A DNA stretch of 39,433 nt from Hofstenia miamia. Lineage: Eukaryota > Xenacoelomorpha > Acoela > Hofsteniidae. Each line of letters opens with the position of its first letter. Position 1 is the stretch's first letter. The notes beneath the pieces are model-generated. The model did no database searches. It saw only the letters and a list, made by a program, of their open reading frames with translations, and had not been told where the DNA came from. The stretch spans positions 9,624 to 49,056 of the forward strand of contig CABFPE010000409.1 in the NCBI GenBank assembly GCA_900660155.1, written 5' to 3'. Positions 1 to 11,434 of the stretch are shown here, piece by piece. A program made the position numbers and the translations under genes.

Positions 1-32
<32 letters not shown>
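1..32. repeat. (TA)n microsatellite at window start
   Basis: An uninterrupted TA tract runs from the left edge, so its full length is unknown. Confidence 0.95.
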
Positions 33-34
<2 letters not shown>

Positions 35-1689
35 TATATCATACCATCATCTACATTCCATTAAAAATCATATTTCAGGTTTATAGCTAAACTGTTTGAG
101 ATTTGTGAGGTACGTATTTAACCATCCTCATAAAATGTCTGCGATTAATATTAGATCATAGCAGCATTGTGTTATCTATAATTAAGCAAAGAATCACGTT
201 AATTGGGGATTTCGTGTAGTTGATGTAACAATATAACTATAACTGTTCTGTTAGGAATGGTAGATAATTTTTATCAACTGCATCTCCCCTCATTTAATCA
301 ATATGTTTAATGTTTATTGATTGACTGAATGCAATTAAAAACAAATCTCTCATTTAAAATTCAAATTCTTCGTCAATTCTACTAGGCTATTCGTAATTAT
401 TTAAAACATATCCAACATTTGAATTTTATTGCTTTTCCCGCGGACAATTAATTTGGTATCTCATTCCGCTAATTCTGTTAGACTGTTTTATCTGCACTCT
501 AGAGAAATGTACCCTTCTTCTGAATTCAAAAATACACACGCCGTCCAACAGTGCCCATTGGGAAGCCTACAAACGCATAGAGTTGTCTGATCTTGCGCAA
601 TTTTTTATTAGGATTGGAAATTGATTTTACCCAGCCTTAATTTACACCCTCAGTGTCATACGCGTCATTGTTTTGTATATATCCAGATTCAAACGCTTGA
701 TTTGTAAAGTTTCATAGTTAATTTGCTATTTGCAAATATATTTTAGAAAATGATTGTTTTTCAATCCTATTCAAAATATTCATCTTCTATTTTGTTCCTA
801 CAAGAGGTGAATGTATTTTTGACAATTTTTTGTTGTATGCCAACACATTTTATTATGACAAACAAATATAAATTCATAAAATGGGAATTATTTCAAATTG
901 CGTGCTTTAATCACGTTTACTGCATATAAAAGTGTTCAATCAAGTTAAAAAATAACATATTTTGACGTGGGTAACAATTATAGTTCTGATTTTTGTCTTT
1001 TCTCACAAAATCACGGAAATGCAATGCTTGCACGCGCATTTTAGTGTTAATTTTGAATTATAAATGGTTAAATCCTAACGTATGTGTTATTTTCCATACT
1101 TTCTAAAAGTTATTTATGTGTAATATTTAAAAGTATACATGCTTTTGCCTGAAACTACAATGGAAATTGGTAATTTTTCTATTCATACCCCAGTATTAAT
1201 CTTTTCTAGATCTTCACCTGGCTATACATGATACGCAGAACTTAAAATTCAGTGTTTTAAACGGAAACTATTTTAACGACATGGTAAGCGGTTCTATTCC
1301 GTAGTTTTGGGTCTACTTTTGTTGATTCAGGAAGCTGATAAGCATGATGTTTTTGAAAATTGTTTTTCTTGACATCCTTATAAAGGATTGACTTCTTGCA
1401 ATGATGGAATAAATTGGGAATGAAGAGTGCATAACACCCACAGAGTTTCAGCGGGATATAGTGACGATATACCTTCTAATATATATATATTAGCAAAAAT
1501 TACTGAGATACATTGATATGAACAGAGGACACGTCAAACATTTTCGATTTTAAAAATCATCTTCTGAACAAAATTGCGGCAATATACATTTACAAAAAAC
1601 TACATTGGCTTCTAGTGTACATTAAAACTATAAATATGCATGCACTTAAAACATTTTTAGGATGTTACTACTTAGTTGATTATTAATTA
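33..1689. other. No recognisable gene or element
   Basis: AT-rich sequence with no coherent frame or splice-bounded exon I can support. Confidence 0.6.
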
Positions 1690-2110
1690 ATTGCTCTTTA
1701 TTTTTGTTCTTCATGTAAAGAGCCTCCATTATTCTTAAATCCTTTGTTCTTTTTAAAATTTTAAAATTTGTTAGATTTGGTTGATGTCTGTGGAGAAATA
1801 TTCACCAATGTACGATTTTTGACAGTCGTCACAATTGTATTCATAAACTAGAGATGAAATCAAGTCTAATTCAAGAGTGTCCTTGTTCTTTATAATATCA
1901 GATGTTCTTAATGATTGAAAAATTGGGGTTATGATGGTTCTCTTTAGATCTTTGTTAAGCATTTGAAGTTTTGATTTTAGCGTTCTTTCAGATGTTTTAA
2001 TTTATGGCAATTTCCAATAGATTTTTTCACGATCTTCGTTTTCATTTCTAATAATCTTGTTAAATGTTTGATTAGAGATGCATTCATTTACAATCTTACG
2101 AAAGGAACCT
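1690..2110 (-). pseudogene. Penelope-like retroelement fragment (GIY-YIG endonuclease end)
   Basis: On the minus strand, from about 2110 downward, the frame reads GSFRKIVNECISNQTFNKII, an in-frame stop (KIYWKLP*), then TSERTLKSKLQMLNKDLKRT. Further on comes LDLISSLVYEYNCDDCQKSY followed by IGE, and finally ILKRTKDLRIMEALYM. The segment VYxYxCxxCxxSYIGE is the start of the GIY-YIG nuclease domain that follows the reverse transcriptase in Penelope-like elements. The terminal IMEALYMK resembles their C-terminal LEALYIK-type motif. The conserved arginine motif expected after YIGE (T.R.L..R..EH) is missing: the frame is broken there and a short deletion is likely. The reverse transcriptase itself is not present. 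This is a 5'-truncated, decayed copy. Confidence 0.7.
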
Positions 2111-2216
2111 GAAAGAAAAATATAATGCAGGTAGCAGGTTGCGTTAGACATCACGGACGTATGACGTATTAAGTAGAGCAAGTATATCTGAATATTTTGT
2201 CGTAATCTAAATTTAA

Positions 2217-2308
2217 ATGAAAAGCGGGTATTTTCATTACGAAAATCATGCCATCACAATTGGCTAATGAGCACAATATTAGGAAACACCCAATATCCCG
2301 CTTCACAC
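2217..2308. repeat. Short imperfect inverted repeat
   Basis: tgaaaagcgggtatt (2217-2231) is mirrored by aatatcccgcttca about 75 bp downstream. This is a hairpin-like arrangement with no clear target duplication. It could be a MITE remnant. Confidence 0.35.
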
Positions 2309-3069
2309 CCTCTGAATAAATTATAAGAAAACGGTTTCCCATACCTGTTTAGATTTTTTATATGTTGTTTACTGGATGGTGCTTTTATTTATATTATGTG
2401 TGAGTATGGATTAGGTACTAATAATGAATGTACGTTTGGAGTCTTCAAAATTGTGAATAATGGATAAATCTAAATGTTTTTGGAATGTTTAGAAGTCAAT
2501 AATAGTTTGAGTTGGTTACATAAAGAAACCTGACAAAGGATTGAAATGACTTTGTTATAATAAAGAAAATTAGGACAATGGCTTGTAATAAAGGAACTAT
2601 AGCACCGAAAGTAAACCAAATGTTTAAATAAGCCGATTTACTCCTGTTCTATTCCAAATTATTTTTATTTTAACGCTTTATAATTGGGCCCGACTAACAT
2701 GTACAAGGATTACAAGTCATGAATGGAAGTCCGGCTAAATTTAAAATTAGTTTTTCTGTAAGATATATTCATGTGCAATGAGTGAGCGCATTGAAAAGGG
2801 CAAATATTTGGTCTTATTCTGTTCATTTGAATTAATTGTTGAATTGAAAATGTAAAAAACTGTATTGTGCTATTTCTGTTTTTTTATGCGTAGATCACGC
2901 TATTCTTTGAAAAGGTATTCCTAAATACGACGGGGAATTGCAGTTACTATTTAGAGCTTAACTTTTGCATTAAATTTCCAACTATCAAATAACTTTTTAG
3001 ACTTTAACTTTTAAATTTAAATTATAAAGGACAAACCGTTTATTCAGAATTTTCTCAAAGTAACTTGTG
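2309..3069. other. No recognisable gene or element
   Basis: AT-rich and non-coding in appearance; nothing identified. Confidence 0.6.
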
Positions 3070-4865
3070 CTTTTTTCTTAGTGATCCAACGGCTCCGACT
3101 AATACTGACTTTCACCAACTTCCACTATGTTTCTATTTCTAATGCCAACTCGCTGTAATTGTCTTTCTCCTTGCTTTCTATCTCCTGTTATTTGGTACTA
3201 CTGTCTATCACTTCCTATTCTTTCCATTTTATCTATCACTAATTTATCTGTCTTCCTCGTTTCAATCACCTTGCTAGTCTGTTTGTGGTAATAATATTTT
3301 ACCTTAATTCCCTATGCCTATTCCTCTTATCTCTTACTTTAGCCCATGGTGTATAATTAAGCTCCAACGCTGCATACGTTCTACCTTGGCATGCCTGCAC
3401 TTATACTTATTCTGCAATTAAGTGGTCTATGGTTTCCACTTCTTTCTCGCACGCCTACACTTTTCACTTACCCCCAAGTCGTATGTAAGCGCGTTTCTTC
3501 ACTCAGTTTGTTCTTGAACCTGTACTGTCACTATGTGTGCTTCTTCTTTCTTCAGCCCTGCATGTTTTATACAGTTGTTGCTATCTTCTCTGCCCATTTT
3601 CTGTATTCCTCCAGTGTTCTCAATGTATTTCCTTCTGCTTATACCTTGTTTTTTGTCGTTGCCTTTATTCTGTTCTTGTGGTTTCTTTCCCCTTACTGGT
3701 GTTTTCATGTTGTTCTCAATTCAAGGTTGAATTCTGTAGTCTGATTTTGTTTTCTTTTGTTAGTTTTGCATTCATCACTTCAGGATCTGTTCTGTCTCTG
3801 TCATTCCTAAGTAATTGCACATCTTGACATCTTCAATTTTATTCCCATTGCTTTTCTTTAAGCCCCCACTTGCCTCTCATCAATGTTACTGTTGCAAACA
3901 TTCCTAATAGAAACTCCAATCTAGCCTTCTTTCTTTGCATTTTCCTGTCTCCATTTGCTTCTGCAGAATTTACATTTGCCATGAGTGAATCACAACCCTA
4001 CCATTCTTCTCAAACTTATATCTTTTGCCTGGTATTTCTTGTTTTCCGTTATACAACATTATTTGTGACAGGTTTTTGTTATTTTGTTACTTGAAAAACG
4101 AATTCAAAGTCTATTGAAAAGTTACGTCTTAAATAAACACGCTGTTGGATAAATTAAATAAGTTTAATTCTTGTAGAAATTGTTAAGAACTATTTTTATT
4201 TCTATGTTATGGTTAACAAAATTCGCTAACCTACGTGATATGTTCTCATGTGCCTATTTCAGCTGTAGTCTTTTGTTCTGCACCTAACTTCTTGTAGAAC
4301 TTTCCTTAATTTCTATGTTTTTCCTCCTCTGCTCCCAGACTATTGCATTCCATACGCCTAACATATTCTACCTTGTTTATCCTAATCTCACTTATTTGCT
4401 GTCCGGTTTTATCCATTTTATATCCGATTCTTCTTTTCATGCTGGCTTTCTATTTCCCTTTGCTTTCAGTCTTCTTTTATTCATGCATGTCTATTCATCT
4501 CTGTGATGCTATTGGTTTCTATCGCTTGTTCCTTGTAAAACGTAGCTGTCTCTTCTACTAACCTGCTTCTCGTGATTTCCTCAGGAACTCGCAAAGTAGT
4601 TCTCTCATTTTTTTATTCTTATTTACTTGATTGCTGCTTCAGTTGCTAGATCTCCTCATACTATTTCATTTACTGCTTCCACACCTTAATCCCTCATTTT
4701 CTTAAGCTTCGTAGTTTATTTTCACTGTACTCTTATTTTGCTGTAACCGGACTGCAAGCTTCCGTTCAACAACCTCTAATCATGTTTATGTTCTCTTGTA
4801 CTCTTCCGACATCCTCTTCCGATGACTCCATCATTTGGTTTGCTTCTTCTTTATCACTCCCCACC
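3070..4865. repeat. Strand-asymmetric, G-poor pyrimidine-rich block
   Basis: About 1.8 kb in which the + strand is dominated by C and T with few G residues (runs such as tgtctttctccttgctttct). It starts abruptly near gatccaacggctcc and ends near ccaccgaaacttag. A short stretch of ordinary composition interrupts it at about 4095-4250. The skew creates several open frames in both directions, hydrophobic on the + strand and Lys/Glu/Gln-rich on the minus strand. I recognise no protein family in any of them. It could be an ancient purine-rich repeat or a decayed A/G-rich coding element in minus orientation. Confidence 0.5.
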
Positions 4866-5397
4866 GAAACTTAGATATTGTAAAAAAATTGAATAACCAT
4901 TTTTTTCTTGCATGTATAATATAAAAAGGGTATGCCAGCCTCCTTTATGCTAAATTTAGGCAGAAACAATAAACAATGTATATTCAAAGCTTAGGCCTAG
5001 TGTCAAATTTTTAGTTGAAATTAAATATTTGTGTGTATTGTATATGTATAGTATAGCTCACGAGCTGTTAAACAATGCAAATGTAATGTCTAATGATAAA
5101 TTTCCTGAGAATTTCGTTCTTCTAAATATGACTAATTTTCAAATGCATCATCAAACTTAATATTTTATGAAAGCAATTTGAAGCGCAGATTTTTACCTGG
5201 TAGTCTAAGGACTCACAAAAATGAAAGTAAAAATTAAATTGTGTTTTCTATTTTGTGTCCCTACCGAAATATAGTTCTGGCTATGCGCCTGGTGTATTGA
5301 TAATCGTTTTATTGACATTTTTGCATTCCATATAATGATATAGAAAGTATGTATGCATTAAGCCATTCAGTTTTTTATTTTTGATATGAGGTTTCCT

Positions 5398-5600
5398 GGA
5401 CCCTGGGTTTGTATAGCCTGGTATAAAAACATTCAATCAAAATTCTATGTTATCCAGAGATGGCTGACAAATGATTGTTTAGAAGGATAATTGGAATTTG
5501 GGACTATAAAATAAAAAATTCATGGAAATACAACAAAATTTCGTGTGTTGTGGTCCAATAGACCCAGGTTTGCATACGAAGGTTAAAAACAATTAGATAG
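5398..5600 (+). repeat. Diverged direct repeat, period about 170 bp
   Basis: The stretch at about 5398-5434 (gaccctgggtttgtatag, then ggtataaaaacatt) is repeated in diverged form at about 5566-5600 (gacccaggtttgcatacg, then ggttaaaaacaatt). Both are followed further on by caatcaaa and an AT-rich segment. This is a degenerate two-copy tandem arrangement of unknown origin. Confidence 0.4.
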
Positions 5601-6137
5601 TTTTGCAATCAAATTTACAAATTTGAAGGGTACATTTATTTGCAAATATAGCAATTCAACGGTCTCAAGTGTTTCTGTGGAACGGCGTGATCACGTGTCT
5701 TTTTTCATCAGTCCATGGGAAAATAAACCACTTTCTGATTGCGCGTTTGATGCTTGAGCTCAGTGCCTTTTTTAAGAAAATGCGAGTGGGGGGGCCAAAT
5801 GCATATTTTTTGTTCAATCAATTATAAAAAAACCTAGAATGATTCATTTTTCGTTTTTTTCATTATTTTTGATTTTAGCACTATTAAATGCTTAATTCTT
5901 ATTATTCATTCTGTCGACATTATATTTTTTGTTTAACTTGATAGACAAGAAGTAGTTAGTAGAACAAAAGAGTTTTGTATTGTTTTTTAGATGTATTCTG
6001 AATATTAGTTCAGTTCCAAAATTTCTTGACAAAATCTCTTTTCTTGTAAGTCTCTACAGTAGGAGCACTTTCTCTTCTTTCTTTCCTCTTCAAAAACTCC
6101 GCAACTGAAGGCGAGCATCGAAAAGGGCGTTCGGCAC

Positions 6138-6463
6138 AGATTAAGAATAATGTAACTTTTAGAATGTAGTTATTATATGCAGATGAATATTCGTAAATTC
6201 ATCACTTCTTCATTTGGGTTCTCGTGATTCGAGTCGAGGGCCAACTTCTTTCAGTGGGTGGGGGGTCAAGAAATTGACTAATGGTAAAGTAAGAGAAATG
6301 GAATAAAATGACTGAAATCAAGTTCACTTCACAAAATTAGATTAAGAATAATGTAACATTTAGAATGTAGTTATTATATGCAGATGAATATTCGTAAATT
6401 CATCACTTCTTCATTTGGGTTCTCGTGATTCGAGTCGAGGGCCAACTTCTTTCAGTGGGTGGG
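6138..6463 (+). repeat. Two-copy 125-bp direct repeat inside the hAT element
   Basis: Copies at 6138-6262 and 6339-6463 start agattaagaataatgtaac and end cagtgggtggg, offset by 201 bp. They are almost identical; I see one clear substitution (acttttag versus acatttag). The close identity points to a recent tandem duplication within the element, or to an internal structure shared by the family. Confidence 0.9.
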
Positions 6464-6473
6464 CCGATGACCG

Positions 6474-6505
6474 AAGTGGGGGGGGGCCACGGCCCCCCCC
6501 CACTT
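6474..6505. repeat. G9/C9 perfect inverted repeat (hairpin-forming)
   Basis: Arms of 15 bp (aagtgggggggggcc and its exact complement) are separated by a 2-base centre (ac). The C-arm belongs to the right terminal repeat of the surrounding hAT element. The G-arm therefore places a second, oppositely oriented copy of the subterminal sequence directly beside the end. It could form a hairpin, and the nine-G run is unusual in this AT-rich setting. Confidence 0.85.
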
Positions 6506-6534
6506 TATATGTTAAAAAAGGCACTGCTTGAGCT

Positions 6535-9299
6535 TAAATAAATGACGTCGCAATAATCATTGATAACATTGTGAACCTCGTAATATTAGCTTTATAGAAA
6601 TGTTTTCTTATATTTAGCTGTTTATTTCTATCGAAATTTCATATATTATAATCATAACAATAATGGAACACTGAATTTAAGTTGCAAATAACCTATGAAT
6701 TGTATAACAGTTTGATTTGTAATTATTATTTTCATAATAACGTTTAAGTTTATGAAATATAATTTACGTGCATATGAATTTCACTTAAATACGAACTACT
6801 TATAAATGTTGAAAATTATTGTTGAATTTAATATCCCAGTCAAACCCGACCCTACCCGTTTTCACCATGATGTAATGTAGACTTCTGACTTTGATATATT
6901 AATAGACTTGTTAGTGAGATGGTTTTACAGAATGTCTCCCTTAATTAATCAGAAGCATTGCAGTTAGCAGACTTTTTGCCACCGCATTAATTTACCGCCT
7001 TCTCGACACTTTACATAAATATCCACTTAGAGATTCATTTTAAATTCATTTGCTAAATGGACGTGGCCACGTCAGGCAAATAAGCTATTCAAAGATGGAA
7101 TTTATGCTTTAGTGAGGTGTACATCCTGTTTATTTCCACTCATCTCTTACTTTGCCTATAAACACGGAATATTAACGAAAATTTGCTATTCTTACACCCA
7201 AATAAAATTGAGGAAGTATATCTACTCCATTTGAGTGACCTTGTAAATATAGTTTTCTCTTAATCATATCAAAGTTTTCCAAAAATTTTTAATATAAATT
7301 TAATAATCCTTTCATTCGAGATTTCACCCATATAATAACCTGCAAAATCGATTTATGTACGCTCCAGCATGAATTTCGAAGTTAGCAAGTAAATTTGTAG
7401 TTGCTGCCCAGCTTCACTCCAAATCCATTTTAAAATATGATTCATATCTTAGGATTTTATATTGTGTGCAAACAGCGCATCCATCAATTTCGGAACCTAA
7501 ATTATCTGCCTTATATTGGAATAGATTGCCAAGGAAACAGCGATTTTAATTGATTGCATTTGATCTAATTTATGGGGAAGTTGCCGTAAATGTAACATTT
7601 CAATGAATCTGCAATTTAAAATTAATTTCTTTCATAAAATGAACTCTCAAGGTTTCTTTACTTTGTTATAATTATAAAATTAATGAAAAACCAGTTACAA
7701 TGTTTAATGTGTATATAGATGTATATTTTAGGGTGACATTATTTCACTGGTTTTCAATATCTTTGCTCATTTACTGGTATCTTTTTTGCAAAATCAAGGT
7801 CGTGTTACTGGGCTGGAGGAATTTAGTTTAAAATTCCCAAGTACTACAATCTGCACTCGCTATGACGCGGTTTTTTTTTCAAGACCTCGTTGTTTGCCAT
7901 AATTTTTATACTGATTTTTTTGGAAGATCAATACTTAAATATATAAAACTATGAAATTAATGTAATACAGTATATTAAAGGTAACCCATGTTAATATGAC
8001 AATTTAATTATTGTAAATGAGTTTTTGGTTACAAAAATATACATGTATAAAAATAGTAAAAGTTCATGCTTTACCTCGTTTCAATTAGCTAAAAAATTTT
8101 CAGTTTATTTTTTAATTTGTTACAGTTAATGATTGAAGTGCTTGCTTAACTTTATTTTGTCACTTGCTTACTCAAAAGTTGTGACTCATGTATATTTTCT
8201 CTAATAAACTCATTTACCGTTAATTCGCATGCAATTACCCCTTAATCGTCTATTGGCAGTGGCGATTTTATAAATCGAAATTTTATTTTATTAACGTGAA
8301 CTTCCTAAATAATTGACTAGAAGGCATATCAATCGTATGGATTAAAATGAGAAATATTTGAGCTACAGATAATTAATATGTAAGCAATAATTTTAAATTC
8401 AATTTAGAATTTACCTTGCTTTCATTTCCAAGTTTTTGAAAAATAGTAAATTGCTTTTTATTTTGAGAAATATTTTAATGTGCTGTCTGCATTCTTTAAA
8501 ACCGTCCATTGAATTCTTGAAGTCTCTCTCTTATATTTGCATGAAGGGTTTAACCGGGACTATTGAATTCCATGGGATTTCCCGTTAACGTTCCATGGGA
8601 TTGGGCCCTGGGGTTAAATATTTTAGTTGAACTGGGACTTCAGATTTGAGAAAAGAAATTTAGTCGTGGGATCACATCGGGTCAGAATTTTGTTTTGGGA
8701 TTGCGACCAAATCTACAGGAATTAAATGAAACTGGTTCTAATAGAATTATAGAATTCTGATCTTGAGAGCCCTAGAGATTCATTCTGAAAGTAATTTCAA
8801 ATTATTTCTAGGGTTTAATTGCTTTTATTACTCATTAACATTTTTCTTGTTTATCTATCATTTAAGATGTAACTCTTAAATTATGGTTTTAATATTGTCA
8901 TTTTAGTTGCATATACTGTAAGTATTTTCTTGGTGTATGGTCTCATTATTTGTATTTTCTAGCTGTACGTTTATTCTCATGAAATAGTCTTTGTATTCAT
9001 GTTTCGTGAAGAAATTAGTTAATTCACTGCAATTTTTCGCATTTTGTTTGCTGAAATAAAAAAATTAATGTGTATCTGTCTATTTTGAAATAATGCATTC
9101 AATGTAAGCTAATTTTTTGCTGTCAACTGGCGGTAAAAATTAAGAATAAAATGAAAACTCGTTGTAGTATGATTTTGGGAGAACATCATTTTGCAATGTT
9201 TGAATTGTCATGTACCATTAGTTCATGTTTGAACTCTGTAAAATTATAATATATTCCTTGAAACAATGACCTATTGCGCAGTGATATTAATGTTTTTTT
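6535..9299. other. No recognisable gene or element
   Basis: AT-rich. The only local feature is a short doubled motif (ccatgggatt at about 8570 and 8593) beside a gggccctggg palindrome. An isolated hAT-like start (cagtggcgatttta, 8257) has no partner. Confidence 0.6.
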
Positions 9300-9307
9300 A
9301 TCTTCAA

Positions 9308-9670
9308 CAGACTTGTCAACAAGCCGAGCTTTTAACGAGCCGAGCTTGAACAGAGTATTGGATATACAACGAGCCCAAAACGAGCCGTTCTTATGCAAAC
9401 CAAATTTATAGTGCTGCTTGTCAATTTGATTATGCAGACTTTTCTTATTTTTTCATTCAATATTCCTTACTTATTTTAGAAATGTTTATTAAATATAAGA
9501 AGAGCAATTGAAAAAATTCTGATAGCACAATATTTTTAAAAAATATACCGAGCTGAAACGAGCCTCATTGAAAGATTTTCTGTGGCGTGCCGAGACGAGC
9601 CGAACTTACTCAAAACTTAAACGAGCCGAGCCGAGCCGAGCTTACAAATTACGGCTCGTTGACAAGTCTG
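9308..9670. mobile_element. hAT-type MITE, 363 bp, CGAGCC-repeat ends
   Basis: The ends are CAGACTTGTCAACAAGCCG (left) and the complement of CAGACTTGTCAACGAGCCG (right), with one mismatch in 19 bp. A perfect 8-bp target duplication, atcttcaa, lies at 9300-9307 and 9671-9678. Both subterminal regions carry clustered aacgagcc/gagccgagct repeats, much more GC-rich than the AT-rich centre. Such repeats are typical of hAT subterminal transposase-binding arrays. There is no coding capacity, so it depends on a transposase encoded elsewhere. Confidence 0.9.
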
Positions 9671-9904
9671 ATCTTCAATAAATTTGACACTTGACGTCAA
9701 CCGAACATATTCTTATTAAATTATTTAAGACTGATCGTATTGGCCTTTACCCTTAAACTGCCTGGTGATTTTTTAAAAAATTTCATGATTGTAAAAAGAA
9801 TTTAAACGCTTATACCTCAAAGCCTATTAACGTGATAGAGGAGAGTCTCCTCTTTCTTTTTCGCTCTAAATCTGCGATCAGTTTTTGTCTCATCGAGGGC
9901 TCGT

Positions 9905-10537
9905 CAGAAGTGGAATCGGGTTGAGATTTTGTAACCAGATTTATTCAACCTGACTCGAACCTGAAATGAAAATTTTTACCCGAATTTAAAAAATCCTCAA
10001 GTATTAAATTGATAAAAATTAGAGTTCATTAAATTTGTATTTAAAATTCAATTTTTTTGATGTTTTGAAAAATAATTTAGTATTTCTAAGGCTACTATGG
10101 TGTCAGCTCCCAATGAGGAGCGTCTTTCAGTCACAATAAGTCCATAAGAAGAGAAGTGTCGCTCCGATCGACAAGGTGCATCTTTAAAAACAGATTGACA
10201 TGGAAATCTTTTCTTTCAGAAGATAATTCATTCATGATAAACTGAAATATTAGCAGATGAGCGAAAAATATTTATCAATCCTAAACCCTAAATTTTATTC
10301 TTCGTTGAAAACATAATGCTGATGATTAGTTTACTTTTGGATTTAGCAATTATCTTCTTACCATTATAAACATTTTGGATGCGAGTTAGTTCTCTTTAAT
10401 CCAACTTAATTTTTCGGTAAACGATCTAACACCATTTCAAAATTTCCTCGAAATAATACACATTACAATGATCACAAGAAATTACAATAATATTAAATCT
10501 AAAAAAAATTTTCCACCCTAACCCGATTCCACCTCTG
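9905..10537. mobile_element. hAT-type non-autonomous element, 633 bp
   Basis: The left end CAGAAGTGGAATCGGGTT and the right end (complement of CAGAGGTGGAATCGGGTT) match at 17 of 18 positions. The flanking 8-mers are gggctcgt (9897-9904) and gggctagt (10538-10545), identical at 7 of 8 positions. These are an aged hAT-style target duplication. No transposase frame is present. The element sits only 234 bp from the preceding MITE. Confidence 0.83.
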
Positions 10538-11145
10538 GGGCTAGTGGCCTCTGACTTTGCGCACGGCACGCCTCAATGGGTTTGGGATGTATTTACACAT
10601 ATCAAGAAACATTCAAAATTCTTTGTTGCTTTCATGGGCTCAAAACTTTGTAAATACATGAACATTAGGCATGGAGAGAATTTAAAATTTTTTCAAAGAT
10701 TCGAAATTTTCAAGGAAAAATTGTTAATATTTTGAACAACTTCAGCAACAGCAATACGCTTTAACTGCATTTAAGCATGTTCCCACTATCCTTCCCATGT
10801 CACACGATTTTCAAATTTGCTGATGTCTTGGAGAATATTCCTTTTAAATTTGGAAAAATAGTTGGTCCTTTATAGTGGATGCTAGGTAGTTTAATGGTTA
10901 AAGTCATCCTCGAGAATGTCTTCCAATCAGGCTTCATTTAGCTTTGTTGCAGGCATTCCTTTGTCTGTTAGCGGTTGGGTAAGTGCTGCTATTAACAATG
11001 AATGTTTTTGAATAAAGCATAAATTTTCACTGAGCATTGTCGAAAATGTATAATACGACTTGGCCAGTTATCGGTATTAGACATTTATTTGATTTCATAA
11101 CAAACTTAATTTTAGAAAGCTTTTACATGTATATTTATTATTTAG

Positions 11146-11222
11146 CAACATTGGTAATAAAATCGCTTTCTCCGTCGTCCCTGTCAACGGTTACAACGCC
11201 ACTTTCGTCGCTCATCTTTTAG
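11146..11222 (+). other. Weak candidate upstream exon (possible ectodomain exon)
   Basis: A 77-nt stretch with an unusually high local GC content lies between atttattatttag and AG|gtatgt. In the only frame open across it, it reads NIGNKIAFSVVPVNGYNATF and a few more residues. The SVV...TF pattern loosely resembles the mature-ectodomain strand of IA-2 proteins, but this is too short to be convincing. It ends in phase 1, so at least one further exon would be needed before the phase-0 exon at 18853. The opposite strand also has a small ATG-initiated open frame (MSDESGVVTVDRDDGESDF and a few more residues, then TAA) with a poorer, purine-rich upstream AG. The GC island may therefore be coding in either direction, or neither. 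Confidence 0.2.
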
Positions 11223-11434
11223 GTATGTTTTTCTATTTTAAATTCTCTGAAGTATATATTGAGAACGTTACGATTATTTCTTTGGAATGATATTAGTGCA
11301 GTGAAGAATTTCATTGTTATACTTTTAATTGGTAAATTTATATCATAGCCTGTGTTTGGAAGACATGTCCAAATCCAAACCGAAAATTTAAATAATTGCT
11401 AAATAATATTAGTTTGACAAATTAGTTTAGTAAA

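Larger units (their letters stand above)
5761..6526. mobile_element. Non-autonomous hAT-type element, 766 bp
   Basis: The element is bounded by inverted ends starting CAGTGCCTTTTTTAA. The first 15 bp are identical at both ends, followed by a shared AGTG-G(7-9)-CC block. It is flanked by a perfect 8-bp target duplication, cttgagct, at 5753-5760 and 6527-6534. An 8-bp duplication with CAGTG-type ends is characteristic of the hAT superfamily. There is no transposase frame inside. It carries a two-copy internal repeat (6138-6262 and 6339-6463) and a G-run/C-run palindrome next to the right end. Confidence 0.85.

Noticed and set aside
3391..4561. Cluster of hydrophobic + strand open frames resembling small membrane proteins
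   Set aside because: They overlap in different frames, and their hydrophobicity follows from the pyrimidine-rich composition (TTT, CTT, TCT codons). No conserved motif or splice context.
8257..8275. hAT-like start cagtggcgatttta
   Set aside because: No partner terminus or target duplication seen.
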